Below, one piece after another: positions 21,003 to 29,671 of a stretch of DNA of 51,272 nt (position 1 is the first letter of the stretch; each line of letters opens with the position of its first letter). Source of the stretch: Acidimicrobiia bacterium (lineage in GTDB: Bacteria > Acidobacteriota > Vicinamibacteria > Vicinamibacterales > UBA2999); the NCBI GenBank assembly GCA_016871255.1, contig VFZH01000008.1:1-51272 (forward strand), in the 5' to 3' direction. The translations under genes were made by a program, and so were the position numbers. The notes below the pieces were generated by a model that did not search any database, was not told the origin of the DNA, and saw only the letters and a list, made by a program, of their open reading frames with translations.

Positions 21003-21608
21003 ATGCCAGCCATCACCGCAGACCTCGTCAAGCAGCTCAGAGACCGTACCGGCGCCGGAATGATGGAGTGCAAGGCCGCGCTCACCGAGGCGGCCGGCGA
21101 CATGGAGGAGGCGGTCATGCTGCTCCGCAAGCGCGGCCTCGCGCAGGCGGCCAAGCGCACGGGCCGCAGCACCGGCCAGGGCCTCGTCGGCAGCTACATC
21201 CACATGGGAGGCCGCATCGGCGTCCTCGTCGAGGTGAACTGCGAGACGGACTTCGTCGCCCGGACCGATGCCTTCCAGAACCTCGTCAAGGAGGTGGCGA
21301 TGCACATCGCGGCGGCCGACCCGAAGTGGGTGCGTCGCGAGGACGTGCCGGCCGAGGCCATCGAACGCGAGCGCGCGATCTACCGCGCCCAGATGGAACA
21401 GAGCGGCAAGCCACCCGCGGTCATCGAGAAGATCATCGACGGCAAGCTGGGCAGTTTCTACTCCCAGTTCGTTCTGGTCGACCAGCCGTTCGTCCGCGAT
21501 CCGGCCGTCACCATCGCGCAGCTCGTGGCGCAGACGGCGGCGGGCACGGGTGAGAACATCACCCTCGGCCGCTTCGCACGGTTCCGCGTCGGCGAGCACG
21601 CCGAGTAG
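21003..21608 (+). CDS. tsf: Elongation factor Ts, short form
   Basis: Guanine nucleotide exchange factor for EF-Tu. The N-terminal module is complete: ITADLVKQLRDRTGAGMMEC, KRGLAQAAKRTGRST and VEVNCETDFVAR (TDFV contacts EF-Tu). At 201 residues it is the short, Thermus- or plastid-like type with one core repeat, against 283 in E. coli. ATG 21003 has GGAG 7 bases upstream. A 132-base gap after rpsB holds no clear terminator. pyrH follows after 32 bases with its own TATAAT box. Confidence 0.95.
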   Translation: MPAITADLVKQLRDRTGAGMMECKAALTEAAGDMEEAVMLLRKRGLAQAAKRTGRSTGQGLVGSYIHMGGRIGVLVEVNCETDFVARTDAFQNLVKEVAMHIAAADPKWVRREDVPAEAIERERAIYRAQMEQSGKPPAVIEKIIDGKLGSFYSQFVLVDQPFVRDPAVTIAQLVAQTAAGTGENITLGRFARFRVGEHAE

Positions 21609-21622
21609 CCGGACGAGCCGGC
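21608..21622 (+). terminator. Short GC hairpin between tsf and pyrH
   Basis: GCCGG-ACGAG-CCGGC, a five-pair stem, begins at the last base of the tsf stop codon and ends five bases before the pyrH -10 box. It lacks a T-run, so it is at most a weak attenuator. Confidence 0.25.
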
Positions 21623-21626
21623 GGAC

Positions 21627-21632
21627 TATAAT
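21627..21632 (+). promoter_or_regulatory. TATAAT -10 box eight bases before the pyrH start
   Basis: A perfect TATAAT is followed by CTCTGTCC and GTG 21641. Transcription would begin at or within two bases of the start codon, and there is no Shine-Dalgarno sequence. This would give pyrH-frr a separate leaderless transcript. Confidence 0.5.
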
Positions 21633-21640
21633 CTCTGTCC

Positions 21641-22420
21641 GTGCCGTTCGACGCGCCCGCCGCTCCCATCTACCGCCGCGTTCTCCTCAAGCTTTCGGGC
21701 GAGGCCCTCATGGGCGACCAGCAGTTCGGGGTCGATCCCGCGGTGGCCGCCCGGATCGCCCGCGACGTGGGCGAGCTTCGTGCGCTCGGTGTCGAAACCG
21801 CCATCGTCATCGGCGGCGGCAACATCTTCCGGGGCCTGGCCGCCAGCGCCCGCGGGATGGACCGCGCCACCGGCGACTACATGGGCATGCTCGCTACCGT
21901 CATCAACGCGCTGGCCCTGCAGGACGCACTGGAGCAGCAGGGCACGCTGACGCGGGTCGTGACGGCCATCGAGATGCGGGCGGTCGCCGAGCCCTTCATC
22001 CGGCGGCGCGCGATCCGGCACCTCGAGAAGGGGCGCGTGGTGATCTTCGCGGCCGGCACGGGGAACCCGTATTTCACGACCGACACGGCCGCAGCGCTCC
22101 GCGCGATGGAGATTCGGGCCGACGTGATCCTGAAGGGCACCAAGGTGGACGGCGTGTACACCGCCGATCCGATGCTCGACGCCGCCGCCACGAAGTACGA
22201 ACGCATCTCGTACCTCCAGGTGCTCGAGCGCCAGCTCAAGGTCATGGACACCACGGCCATTTCGCTCTGCATGGACAACAAGCTGCCGATTGTCGTGTTC
22301 AATCTCCGGCAACCCGGTACCATACGCCGCGTCGTGATGGGAGAACCGATCGGGACCACGGTCTCCGTCGAGGGTGGTGAACCGCGAACCGCTCAGGCCT
22401 CGCTGAGCGAGGTACGGTGA
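21641..22420 (+). CDS. pyrH: UMP kinase
   Basis: Phosphorylates UMP to UDP in pyrimidine nucleotide synthesis; hexameric amino acid kinase fold. The 259 residues hold [59 protein letters not shown] and [14 protein letters not shown], all family hallmarks. GTG 21641 gives a slightly extended N terminus ([10 protein letters not shown]) and follows a TATAAT box by eight bases. The stop codon shares one base with the frr ATG. The order rpsB-tsf-pyrH-frr is common in bacteria. Confidence 0.97.
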   Translation: MPFDAPAAPIYRRVLLKLSGEALMGDQQFGVDPAVAARIARDVGELRALGVETAIVIGGGNIFRGLAASARGMDRATGDYMGMLATVINALALQDALEQQGTLTRVVTAIEMRAVAEPFIRRRAIRHLEKGRVVIFAAGTGNPYFTTDTAAALRAMEIRADVILKGTKVDGVYTADPMLDAAATKYERISYLQVLERQLKVMDTTAISLCMDNKLPIVVFNLRQPGTIRRVVMGEPIGTTVSVEGGEPRTAQASLSEVR

Positions 22421-22989
22421 TGGACTTCAACGACCTGAAGGGGATGTTCGAAGCGGTCACGGCGCGCATGGACGGCGCGATCGAGCACGTGCGCCGCGAG
22501 ATGGCGGGTGTCCGAACCGGCCGCGCGTCGGTCGGGCTGCTGGACGGCGTGCAGGTCGAGGCCTACGGGTCGAAGATGCCGCTGAACCAGGTGGCGTCGC
22601 TGTCGGTGCCCGAGCCCGCGATGATCGTCGCTCAGCCGTTCGACCCGTCGCTGGCGTCCGCGATCGAGAGGGCCATCATGGCGTCCGACCTCGGCCTCAA
22701 CCCGTCGAACGACGGGAAGATCATCCGGATCCCCATTCCCGCCCTCACCGACGAGCGGCGCAAGGACCTGTCGCGACACGTGCACAAGCTGGCGGAGGAA
22801 GGGCGGAACGCCGTCCGGCAGGTGCGCCGCGACGCCAACGACCGGCTCAAGAAGCTCCTCAGGGACCACACCGTGTCCGAAGACGACGAGCGGCGCGGGC
22901 TGGATCAGGTCCAGAAGATCACCGACGAGCACGTCCGGCTGATCGACGACCTCCAGAAGAAGAAGGACGCGGATCTGCTCGGCCGCTGA
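22420..22989 (+). CDS. frr: Ribosome recycling factor
   Basis: Splits post-termination ribosomes with EF-G. The 189 residues (E. coli 185) show VRTGRASVGLLDGVQVEAYG, SVPEPAMIVAQPFD, GLNPSNDGKIIRIPIPALT and EERRKDL-type helix residues (TDERRKDLSRHVHKLAEEGR), the two-domain tRNA mimic. The ATG at 22420 overlaps the pyrH TGA by one base (TGATG), so translation is coupled. An in-frame GTG one codon earlier is possible. It ends the operon, tail to tail with pfkA. Confidence 0.97.
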   Translation: MDFNDLKGMFEAVTARMDGAIEHVRREMAGVRTGRASVGLLDGVQVEAYGSKMPLNQVASLSVPEPAMIVAQPFDPSLASAIERAIMASDLGLNPSNDGKIIRIPIPALTDERRKDLSRHVHKLAEEGRNAVRQVRRDANDRLKKLLRDHTVSEDDERRGLDQVQKITDEHVRLIDDLQKKKDADLLGR

Positions 22990-22997
22990 CGCGGCCG
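22980..22997. terminator. Hairpin at the frr-pfkA convergence, possible bidirectional terminator
   Basis: CGGCCGC-TGAC-GCGGCCG forms a seven-pair all-GC stem whose loop contains the frr stop codon. It sits between two converging genes 12 bases apart. No T-run follows on either strand, so intrinsic termination is uncertain. Confidence 0.4.
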
Positions 22998-23001
22998 GCG
23001 A

Positions 23002-24084
23002 TCAGTCGCCGAACGACACGCCGACCGCCCGCGCCGTCTTCACCAGGTCGAGGTCGAGCGGCACGGTCTTGATCTTCCCCACCACCTCGCTGAGCGGCAC
23101 CGGCTGCAGGTGCGGCGGCCGGTTCGCGACCATCACGCCGTACACCCCGCTCAGCACCAGCTCCACCGCCTTGCCGCCGAAGCGCGTCGCCAGGGTCCGG
23201 TCGAAGGCCGTCGGGGCACCGCCACGCTGGAGGTGCCCGAGGACGACGTAGCGCGCCTCCTTGCCGGACATCTCCTCGATCTCACGGGCGCAGCGGGCGC
23301 CGATGCCGCCGAGACGCTCGACCGTGCCTCCCTCTGCCGCCTTCATGACCGTCACGTCCCCGCCGACCGGCTTGGCGCCTTCGGCGACCACCACGATGGT
23401 GAAGCTGGCGCCGAGGCGGTCGCGCGTCCGGATGCTCTCGACCACTTTGGCCGGATCGTACGGAATCTCCGGAATCAGGATGACGTCCGCGCCTCCTGCC
23501 ACGCCGCCGTGCAGCGCGATCCACCCGGCGTAGCGCCCCATCACTTCCACCACCATGACGCGCCGGTGGGCCTCGGCCGTCGTATGCAGCCGATCGATCG
23601 CGTCGGTGGCGAAGCTCACCGCCGTGTCGAAGCCGAAGCAGCTGTTCGTGCCGACGATGTCGTTGTCGATCGTCTTCGGCACGCCGACCAGCGGGATGCC
23701 GCGCTTGTGGAACTCGTGGGAGATCGCCAGCGTGCCGTCGCCGCCGATGCACACGAGCGCATCCAGCCCCAGCTTCCCGAACATCTCGACCACGCGGTCG
23801 GCGTAGTCGAACGTGCCGTCGGGCGTGACGATCGGCTGCGCGAGCGGGTTGCCCCGGTTCACCGTGCCGAGGATCGTGCCGCCGAACCGCAGAATCCCCG
23901 TGACGTCCTTCGGGGTGAGCGTTCGCGTCTTGCCTGGGGAGATCAGGCCGTCGAAGCTGTCCTCCAGCCCCAGCACTTCGACACCCGCGTTGTGCGCCGA
24001 CTTGACAACCGCGCGGATGACCGCGTTCAGGCCGGGGGCGTCGCCGCCACCCGTGAGGACACCGATCTTCTTGACACGTCGCAT
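23002..24084 (-). CDS. pfkA: 6-phosphofructokinase, group III type
   Basis: Phosphorylates fructose 6-phosphate in glycolysis. The 360 residues show IGVLTGGGDAPGLNAVIRA, ICIGGDGT-like VCIGGDGTLAIS, PKTIDNDI, EVMGRYAGWIALH, VVVAEGA and LGHLQRGG. At the two donor-deciding sites it has Gly (GGDGT, E. coli position 104) and Lys (PKTIDND, position 124). PPi-dependent enzymes have Asp and Lys, classical ATP enzymes Gly and Gly; the Gly/Lys pair is known from ATP-using group III enzymes such as that of Streptomyces. ATP is therefore likely, though not certain. ATG 24084 has no clear ribosome site. It diverges from tRNA-Ala. Confidence 0.93.
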   Translation of the reverse strand: MRRVKKIGVLTGGGDAPGLNAVIRAVVKSAHNAGVEVLGLEDSFDGLISPGKTRTLTPKDVTGILRFGGTILGTVNRGNPLAQPIVTPDGTFDYADRVVEMFGKLGLDALVCIGGDGTLAISHEFHKRGIPLVGVPKTIDNDIVGTNSCFGFDTAVSFATDAIDRLHTTAEAHRRVMVVEVMGRYAGWIALHGGVAGGADVILIPEIPYDPAKVVESIRTRDRLGASFTIVVVAEGAKPVGGDVTVMKAAEGGTVERLGGIGARCAREIEEMSGKEARYVVLGHLQRGGAPTAFDRTLATRFGGKAVELVLSGVYGVMVANRPPHLQPVPLSEVVGKIKTVPLDLDLVKTARAVGVSFGD

Positions 24085-24202
24085 GGAGGACCCAGGCGCG
24101 CAGGGCGCGTGCTGATGAAAGGAGGCCGACGCGCCCTATGTTACACTTGCCGTTCGCGCGTCCTGCGCGAGCTCCAATCTTGTCGGAGCGTTCCGGTTCA
24201 GG

Positions 24203-24278
24203 GGGCGGCTAGCTCAGCTGGGAGAGCGCTGCGTTCGCAACGCAGAGGTCGGGAGTTCGAGCCTCCTGCCGTCCACCA
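24203..24278 (+). tRNA. tRNA-Ala (anticodon CGC)
   Basis: The 76-base cloverleaf folds fully: acceptor GGGCGGC pairs with GCCGTCC, D-arm GCTC/GAGC, anticodon stem CTGCG/CGCAG around loop TTCGCAA with anticodon CGC at 24236-24238, T-arm GGGAG/CTCCT with TTCGAGC loop. Discriminator A and an encoded CCA end it. The third acceptor pair is G-U, the identity element of alanine tRNA. It reads GCG codons, which are abundant in this GC-rich sequence. Confidence 0.97.
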
Positions 24279-24303
24279 GACTTCCTCCCGCGCCTCTCCG
24301 GCT

Positions 24304-26382
24304 CTACTTCGCCAGCGGGTCCGGCCGCATCTGGAACTTCACGGCCTTCGAGCCGTTCCCCTCGGTACCGATGCCCTCCATGTGCCAGAGCGCGTAGTTG
24401 GAGAAGCTGGACCAGACCCCTCGGCCCTTCCAGCCGGTCGCCGGGTTGTCGATGCGGCCGTTCGACGATCGCGAGAAGAACCCCATCGGGTACGGCACGT
24501 TCAGCTCGACGAACTGCCGCGCCTCCGACAGCAGCGCCACGTTCATGTTCGCGTTGACGGTGCCGTACATCGGCACGCCGCGTCCGAGCCCGAGCGCATC
24601 GTGGAGATCGACCTGCGGCAGGTACGTCAGGTCGGCCTCGACCGCCGTGCTGCCGTTGCCGTAGGCCGGTCCGCCACGCCTGTAGAGCGTCCAACCCTCC
24701 CTGCACAACTCGCCCGTGGCCGCGCCGGGACCGTTCGTGGTCGTGCACTTCCGGTAGTCGAACGACGTGAAGTGCTGGCTGCCCCGCCAGTTGACCCAGA
24801 CCACGCCCGCGTCGTCCACGGTCGCCTCCGCCGCGCCGCTGACTTCCGGTTCCGACCCCGTCTTCGGAGGCACGAAGACCTGCGCCCGGCACGACTGCGG
24901 CGGCGACGGGCCCTTCTCAATCCGCGTCAGCCGCCCGGCATCGCCGCACCAGGCCACGCCGTTGGGGTCGTTGTGGTCCACGGCGACCTGGTAACACCCG
25001 ATCGACACGCGGCGATCCTTCGCCGGATCCGTCGGCTGATCCGGCTCGGTCCACTCCGTGATGACGCCGTCCGCGTTCGTGTCCACCACGGCCGGACACC
25101 AGCCTTGGGACGCCTCGGCGTCCTTCGTGTCCAGGAACTTCGGCGTGTCGAGCCACCACACCACGTCGCGCGACCCGAAGTACCAGTAGTCGTCCGGACC
25201 GAACTGGTTGTGATCGAGGCTCGCGCACACATCGCCGATCGGCGTGAACCGCGCCGTTCCCGGTTCGTAGAGCATCGCCTGCCGCGCTCCCCCGCCGGCG
25301 CTCTCGATCGGGAAGAACCGGGCGAACCTGTTGTCTGGCGACGTGCAGAATGCCGGCTGCTCGTCACCGCGCACCATGGCGCTGAACCAGACGCGCGCCT
25401 GCCGATCCATCGCCAGGCTGCGCGGCTCGGCTCGACGCTTCCAGACCGGCTCGTCGCCCCAGTAGGCGCTCCAGGGCGTGTTCGTCCGCTTCTCCGGCGC
25501 GTTCGACGGCACGGTGTGGACCTGCACCCGATGCTCGTCCGGGTCGAGCGTCGTCATCACGTCGTTGGACCGCGACACCATGTAGACGAGGCCGCCGGCG
25601 TTGACGCGGGCATCCCGGAGATCGCTCGCCACGGCGTCCGTGCGTCCGTCGAACTTCGTTCCCCAGTCCCACAGGCTCACGACCAGGTTGCGCTCGACGC
25701 CGGTGGGACGCCGGGGCGTCTGACGCGGGATCTCCCCTCGCGCGACGCGATCCGTCCACTCGACCCAGGCCTGCTGCTCCTCCGCAGAGAAGCGGCTCCA
25801 GGCTGCCGCCATGCTCGCACCCTCGACCCCCGCGGCCATCCGCAGTTGCCAGGCGTGGAGCGTCGAGCGGCTCTTCTCGAGGATGCTCGCCGGGATCTCC
25901 CGCGTGGCCTTGTTGCCGATCTGGTGGCACGCGAGGCCGCACTGCCCCACCGGCTGCTCCATCATCGCGAGCCAGTAGGCGGCCGGGTAGTATTCGGCAG
26001 CCGCGGCGGGCGTCGGCGCTGCCACCGCCGTCAGGTTGAGCTGCTGTCCGGGCCGGGCGGCCCGGCGCGGAGCATCCACGAGTCCGTAGCCCCGCACCCA
26101 CACCTGGTAGTCGCCTCGCGGCAGGTCCGGGAGCACGTACCGCCCCTGCTCGTCGGTCACGACGATCCGCGCGAACGGCGTTGGCAGCGACGCCGTTTCG
26201 GCGATGACCCACACACCTGCCTCCGGTCCCGCCGGGCCGGTCACCACGCCGCCGATGTCGTCCGGGTCGATCGGCACCGCGCCACCCGACTGCGTGCCGA
26301 CCGGGGCCGTACACCCGATCAGCCCGCCGAGCAGGCCGACACCGAACGCGAGGTGGCAACAGGCTGGAATCCAGCGGGTCAT
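24304..26382 (-). CDS. Secreted beta-propeller-like lipoprotein with carboxypeptidase-regulatory domain and CX3CH site
   Basis: The 692-residue product begins with a signal peptide and lipobox (GLLGGLIGCTAP). Residues about 35-125 form a carboxypeptidase-regulatory-like beta domain (VVTDEQGRYVLPDLPRGDYQ). Next is QCGLACHQIG: two Cys and a His in CX3CH spacing, close to but not the c-type heme motif CXXCH. The rest has repeated strands with aromatic turns (SLAMDRQARVWFSAM, VVWVNWRGSQHF) like streptogramin-lyase/SMP-30 propellers, and a DTNADGVITEW loop resembling an EF-hand. AGGAG lies 5 bases before ATG 26382. It follows feoB by 14 bases, so it may act in iron or redox chemistry at the envelope; function unknown. 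Confidence 0.75.
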   Translation of the reverse strand: MTRWIPACCHLAFGVGLLGGLIGCTAPVGTQSGGAVPIDPDDIGGVVTGPAGPEAGVWVIAETASLPTPFARIVVTDEQGRYVLPDLPRGDYQVWVRGYGLVDAPRRAARPGQQLNLTAVAAPTPAAAAEYYPAAYWLAMMEQPVGQCGLACHQIGNKATREIPASILEKSRSTLHAWQLRMAAGVEGASMAAAWSRFSAEEQQAWVEWTDRVARGEIPRQTPRRPTGVERNLVVSLWDWGTKFDGRTDAVASDLRDARVNAGGLVYMVSRSNDVMTTLDPDEHRVQVHTVPSNAPEKRTNTPWSAYWGDEPVWKRRAEPRSLAMDRQARVWFSAMVRGDEQPAFCTSPDNRFARFFPIESAGGGARQAMLYEPGTARFTPIGDVCASLDHNQFGPDDYWYFGSRDVVWWLDTPKFLDTKDAEASQGWCPAVVDTNADGVITEWTEPDQPTDPAKDRRVSIGCYQVAVDHNDPNGVAWCGDAGRLTRIEKGPSPPQSCRAQVFVPPKTGSEPEVSGAAEATVDDAGVVWVNWRGSQHFTSFDYRKCTTTNGPGAATGELCREGWTLYRRGGPAYGNGSTAVEADLTYLPQVDLHDALGLGRGVPMYGTVNANMNVALLSEARQFVELNVPYPMGFFSRSSNGRIDNPATGWKGRGVWSSFSNYALWHMEGIGTEGNGSKAVKFQMRPDPLAK

Positions 26383-26396
26383 GGGTTCTCCTCTCG

Positions 26397-28616
26397 TCAG
26401 GCGATCAGCCGCCACACCTGCGCCACCAGGAAGCACACCGTCAATCCCATGGCCACCGGCAGCAACGCGGCCACCGTGGTCCAGCGCGCGCTGTGCGTCT
26501 CCCGGTAGATCGTGTAGATCGTCGTCGAACACGGGTTGTGCAGCAGGCTGAACAGCATCAGGTTCACGGCCGTCAACAGCGTCCAGCCGGCCGCTCGGAG
26601 CAGTTGCCCGGTGGCGTCCGCGCTGTCCAGCTCGAACATCACGCCGGCCCCTTCCCCCAGGCCGGTCATGCCGCCCGTCAGCACGGTCAGCATGAGGACT
26701 GTCGGAATCACGATCTCGTTGGCCGGTATCGCCACGACGTATGCCAGGAGGATCACGCCGTTCAGGCCGATCAGCAGCCCGAACGGGTCCAGCCACGACA
26801 CCACGTGCTGGGCCAGGCTCGCACCGCCCACCGTGACGTTCGAGATGAGCCAGATCACCGCGCCAGCCGGAGCCGCGAAGACGATCGCCCGCCACAACAC
26901 GATCGCCGTCCGATCGATCAGCGACGTATACAGCGTCTGCAGGACCCGGGGCGGCCGGTACGGCGGCAGCTCGAGGCTGAAGCTGGTGGCTTCACCGCGC
27001 AGGACGGTCTGCGACAGCAGCCAGGACGTGAGGAACATCACGCCGATGCCCAGGAGCGCAATGCCGACAACCGCCGCCGCCGAGACGAGCCCAGCCAGGT
27101 GTGCCGGCGCCACCCCCCCGATGAAGATCGAGGCGATCAGGATCTGCGTCGGCCACCGCCCGTTGCAGAGCGAGAAGTTGTTCGTGATGATCGCGATCAG
27201 GCGCTCCCGCGGGCTGTCGATGACCCGCGTCGCCACCACGCCGGCCGCGTTGCAGCCGAACCCCATGCACATGGTGAGCGCCTGCTTGCCGTGGGCGCCC
27301 GCCCGGCGGAACAGACCATCCAGGTTGAACGCCACCCGCGGCAGGTAGCCGAAGTCCTCGAGCAGCGTGAACACCGGGAAGAAGATCGCCATCGGCGGCA
27401 GCATCACGCTCACGACCCACGCCGTGGACAGGTACACACCGTCCAGTGCGAGCCCCCCGAGCCAGGCTGGCACGCCCGCCGCCGCGCTCACCCCCTTCAG
27501 CCAGGGGTGCCACGCGTCGATCAGCAGCGACGCCAGCATGGCCGACGGCACGTTGGCGCCTTCGATCGTGATCCAGAAGACCACGGCGAGCACCGTGAGC
27601 ATCAGGGGAAACCCGAACCAGCGGCTCGTCAGCAGCCGATCGAGCGTCCGGTCGAAGTCGAATCGCGCCCGCTGGACCCCGCGCAGCTGTGCGCCCTCCG
27701 CGATCTCCTGCGCCGCCGTGAACGTCCGCTCGGTGATGGCATCCTGGAAGTCCGGGGGCAGCTCCCACCGCAGGCGAACCGCCTCCCGCAGAACATGGGT
27801 GCGCCCGGCGTCGGGTTCCCCGGTCGCCGAGGGCGCCGCCTCCCCTTCGATCAGGCCCAGCTCGCCCGAGCGCACGGCGTCGATGACGGCTTCGTCGGCG
27901 TTGAGCAGCCGCTGCGCCACCCATCGTGCGTTCGGCACGCCAGGAAACGCCCTCTCCACGACCTCGGCCATCTCGGCGACGGCGCGCTCGATGGCGGGCG
28001 CCTGCCGCGTCAGGCGGAACGGCCTGGTCTGGACCTCTCCGGCAGCCACGCGGAACGCGGCATCGAGCAGCTCGTCGATCCCTCGCCGCTCCCGGGCCAC
28101 GCCGGCCACCACCGGCACACCCAGCGCGCCCTGCAGCTTCAGCGGATCGATCGCTACGCCGTGGCGCCGGGCCTCGTCGATCAGGTTGAGGAAAACGACG
28201 ACCCGATCCGTGATGTCCAGGATCTGGAGCACCAGGTTCAGGTTCCGCTCGAGGCGGGTCGCGTCGACCACGACGATCGTCACGTCGGGGCGCCCGAACA
28301 GCACGAAGTCCCTGGCCACTTCCTCGTCGGCACTGCCGGCGTGCAGGGAGTAGGTGCCCGGCAGATCCACCAGCTTGACGCGCTTCCCCCTGTGGGCGAA
28401 GGCGCCTTCCGCGCGCACGACGGTCTTGCCCGGCCAGTTGCCGGTGTGCTGCCGAAGGCCGGTGAGGGCGTTGAAGACGGTGCTCTTGCCGACGTTGGGG
28501 TTGCCGGCGAGGGCGGCGAGCACGTCCCATTTGTCCGGCTTGAGCCCGAGCCGGATCAGGTTCTCGTCCCGGCGACCGGACCGCTCGGGGCCGTAGACGG
28601 AGGGGGCGCTCGGCAT
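26397..28616 (-). CDS. feoB: Ferrous iron transporter FeoB
   Basis: Inner-membrane Fe(II) uptake protein with a cytoplasmic G domain. In 739 residues: G1 GNPNVGKST, the following HTGNWPGKTV segment (G2), G3 DLPGTYSL, G4 NLID; then a helical insertion domain and a membrane part with two Gate repeats, including the conserved Cys segment LHNPCSTTIYTIYRE near the C-terminus. The N-terminal 30 residues (SVYGPERSGRRDENL) are an extra hydrophilic lead. Its ATG shares one base with the stop of the DtxR-FeoA gene, so regulator and transporter are coupled. No separate feoA exists: the FeoA domain is in the regulator. Confidence 0.96.
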   Translation of the reverse strand: MPSAPSVYGPERSGRRDENLIRLGLKPDKWDVLAALAGNPNVGKSTVFNALTGLRQHTGNWPGKTVVRAEGAFAHRGKRVKLVDLPGTYSLHAGSADEEVARDFVLFGRPDVTIVVVDATRLERNLNLVLQILDITDRVVVFLNLIDEARRHGVAIDPLKLQGALGVPVVAGVARERRGIDELLDAAFRVAAGEVQTRPFRLTRQAPAIERAVAEMAEVVERAFPGVPNARWVAQRLLNADEAVIDAVRSGELGLIEGEAAPSATGEPDAGRTHVLREAVRLRWELPPDFQDAITERTFTAAQEIAEGAQLRGVQRARFDFDRTLDRLLTSRWFGFPLMLTVLAVVFWITIEGANVPSAMLASLLIDAWHPWLKGVSAAAGVPAWLGGLALDGVYLSTAWVVSVMLPPMAIFFPVFTLLEDFGYLPRVAFNLDGLFRRAGAHGKQALTMCMGFGCNAAGVVATRVIDSPRERLIAIITNNFSLCNGRWPTQILIASIFIGGVAPAHLAGLVSAAAVVGIALLGIGVMFLTSWLLSQTVLRGEATSFSLELPPYRPPRVLQTLYTSLIDRTAIVLWRAIVFAAPAGAVIWLISNVTVGGASLAQHVVSWLDPFGLLIGLNGVILLAYVVAIPANEIVIPTVLMLTVLTGGMTGLGEGAGVMFELDSADATGQLLRAAGWTLLTAVNLMLFSLLHNPCSTTIYTIYRETHSARWTTVAALLPVAMGLTVCFLVAQVWRLIA

Positions 28617-29659
28617 CAGGCCACCACGCGGGAGGGACTCTCCCCCGCCCTCTCGACGTAAATCGCCGCGGCCTGCTCGCGCCGGAGCGCGATGAGCGCC
28701 CCCCGAATGCGGTAGGCCACCGGATCGCCCGAGGCGCTCTGGAGTTCCGCCGAAATCTCTGTCCCCTTCACGACACCCAGATCCAGCAGTCGCCGGCGCT
28801 GCGAGCCGTGGCAGGTGGCGGCAATCCCCTCCACGCGCGCGGTCTCGCCCAGCCGCACGTCCAGCAGCGTCGGGCGCGCCGACGCGTCCGCCTCGCTGTC
28901 CGAGAGTCTCCGAACCGTGACGTTGCGCGCCAGCACCTGACTGATCGCCCGCTCGCGTCCCGCCAGGCGGAACCCCACCGCCCGGTCGGTCACGTCGACC
29001 TGCGACAGGCGGCTCCCCAGCGCAAGCCCCTCGCGGACGAGGGCGTCGTAGATCTCGCGCGGCTCATCCTCCAGATGGACGACTTCCACCGTCCCGCCGG
29101 CCGGCGCGGCGAGCAGGCTGGCGCCCCGCGGCGGGGGAATGTCGCCGCTCGACGTGGGAATCGGATCGCCGTGGGGATCCCAGCGTGGGTGCCCCAACTT
29201 GGAGGCCAGCGCGTCGGTCTGCGCATCCGACAGCACGTGCTCCATCTGCTCGGCGCGGTCGTGCCATTCTCCGGCGGGAACCCCCGTCCGATCCGCGAGG
29301 TACCGCTCCCACAGCCGGTGGGTGCGCACGAGCCGCAGCGCCGTCTGCGATCCCTCGCCGGTGAGCACGGGCCCGCCGGCGCCGGGGCGCACGAGCCCGA
29401 GGTCGGTGAGGCGCGAGAGGAGTGCCGCAGCGCGGGCCGTGGACACTTCCAGCCGGCCCGCCAGGCTCTCGAGTGAACAGGTATCTCCGTTCCGCTGGCA
29501 CGTGAACACGTGCTTGAGCGCGTCCTCGAGCCGGACACGCTCATCGAGGCGCAGCAGCTGCGACACTCGCGCCACCACCCCCCGACGGGGCCACAGGAGC
29601 AGCGCCAGCCCGGCGGCCAGCACGGCGAACACCGCGAGCGCCAGGAGCGGGTCGGTCAT
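28616..29659 (-). CDS. Membrane-anchored DtxR-family metal regulator fused to FeoA domains
   Basis: The 347 residues begin with a hydrophobic helix (LLALAVFAVLAAGLALLLW, about 5-23) and a basic stretch (PRRGVVAR), predicting inner-membrane anchoring. Residues about 40-105 are the DtxR winged helix (SLESLAGRLEVSTARAAALL), then the dimerisation domain with AEQMEHVLSD and DPHGDPIP. The metal-site residue is Glu as in MntR, not the Cys of DtxR (ACRWEHV). Two SH3-like FeoA domains follow (about 185-255 and 265-340; RRLLDLGVVKGTEI). It is translationally coupled to feoB. It could sense metal at the membrane and regulate transcription or FeoB; both are inference. Confidence 0.85.
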   Translation of the reverse strand: MTDPLLALAVFAVLAAGLALLLWPRRGVVARVSQLLRLDERVRLEDALKHVFTCQRNGDTCSLESLAGRLEVSTARAAALLSRLTDLGLVRPGAGGPVLTGEGSQTALRLVRTHRLWERYLADRTGVPAGEWHDRAEQMEHVLSDAQTDALASKLGHPRWDPHGDPIPTSSGDIPPPRGASLLAAPAGGTVEVVHLEDEPREIYDALVREGLALGSRLSQVDVTDRAVGFRLAGRERAISQVLARNVTVRRLSDSEADASARPTLLDVRLGETARVEGIAATCHGSQRRRLLDLGVVKGTEISAELQSASGDPVAYRIRGALIALRREQAAAIYVERAGESPSRVVA

Positions 29660-29671
29660 CGCGCTGCCCCT

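Noticed and set aside
24139-24210. A 23-codon frame with an AAAGGAGG site upstream, just before tRNA-Ala
   Set aside because: It runs into the tRNA acceptor stem, has no conserved features, and the purine-rich stretch is more likely chance in the divergent gap.
23110-26508. A 3.4 kb open frame on the plus strand crossing pfkA, the tRNA and the propeller lipoprotein
   Set aside because: It runs antisense through two well-supported genes and through a complete tRNA-Ala; its Arg/His/Pro-rich composition is typical of frames left open by high GC.
26493-28661. Long plus-strand frame opposite feoB
   Set aside because: Shadow of FeoB codon bias; no motifs, and FeoB is unambiguous.
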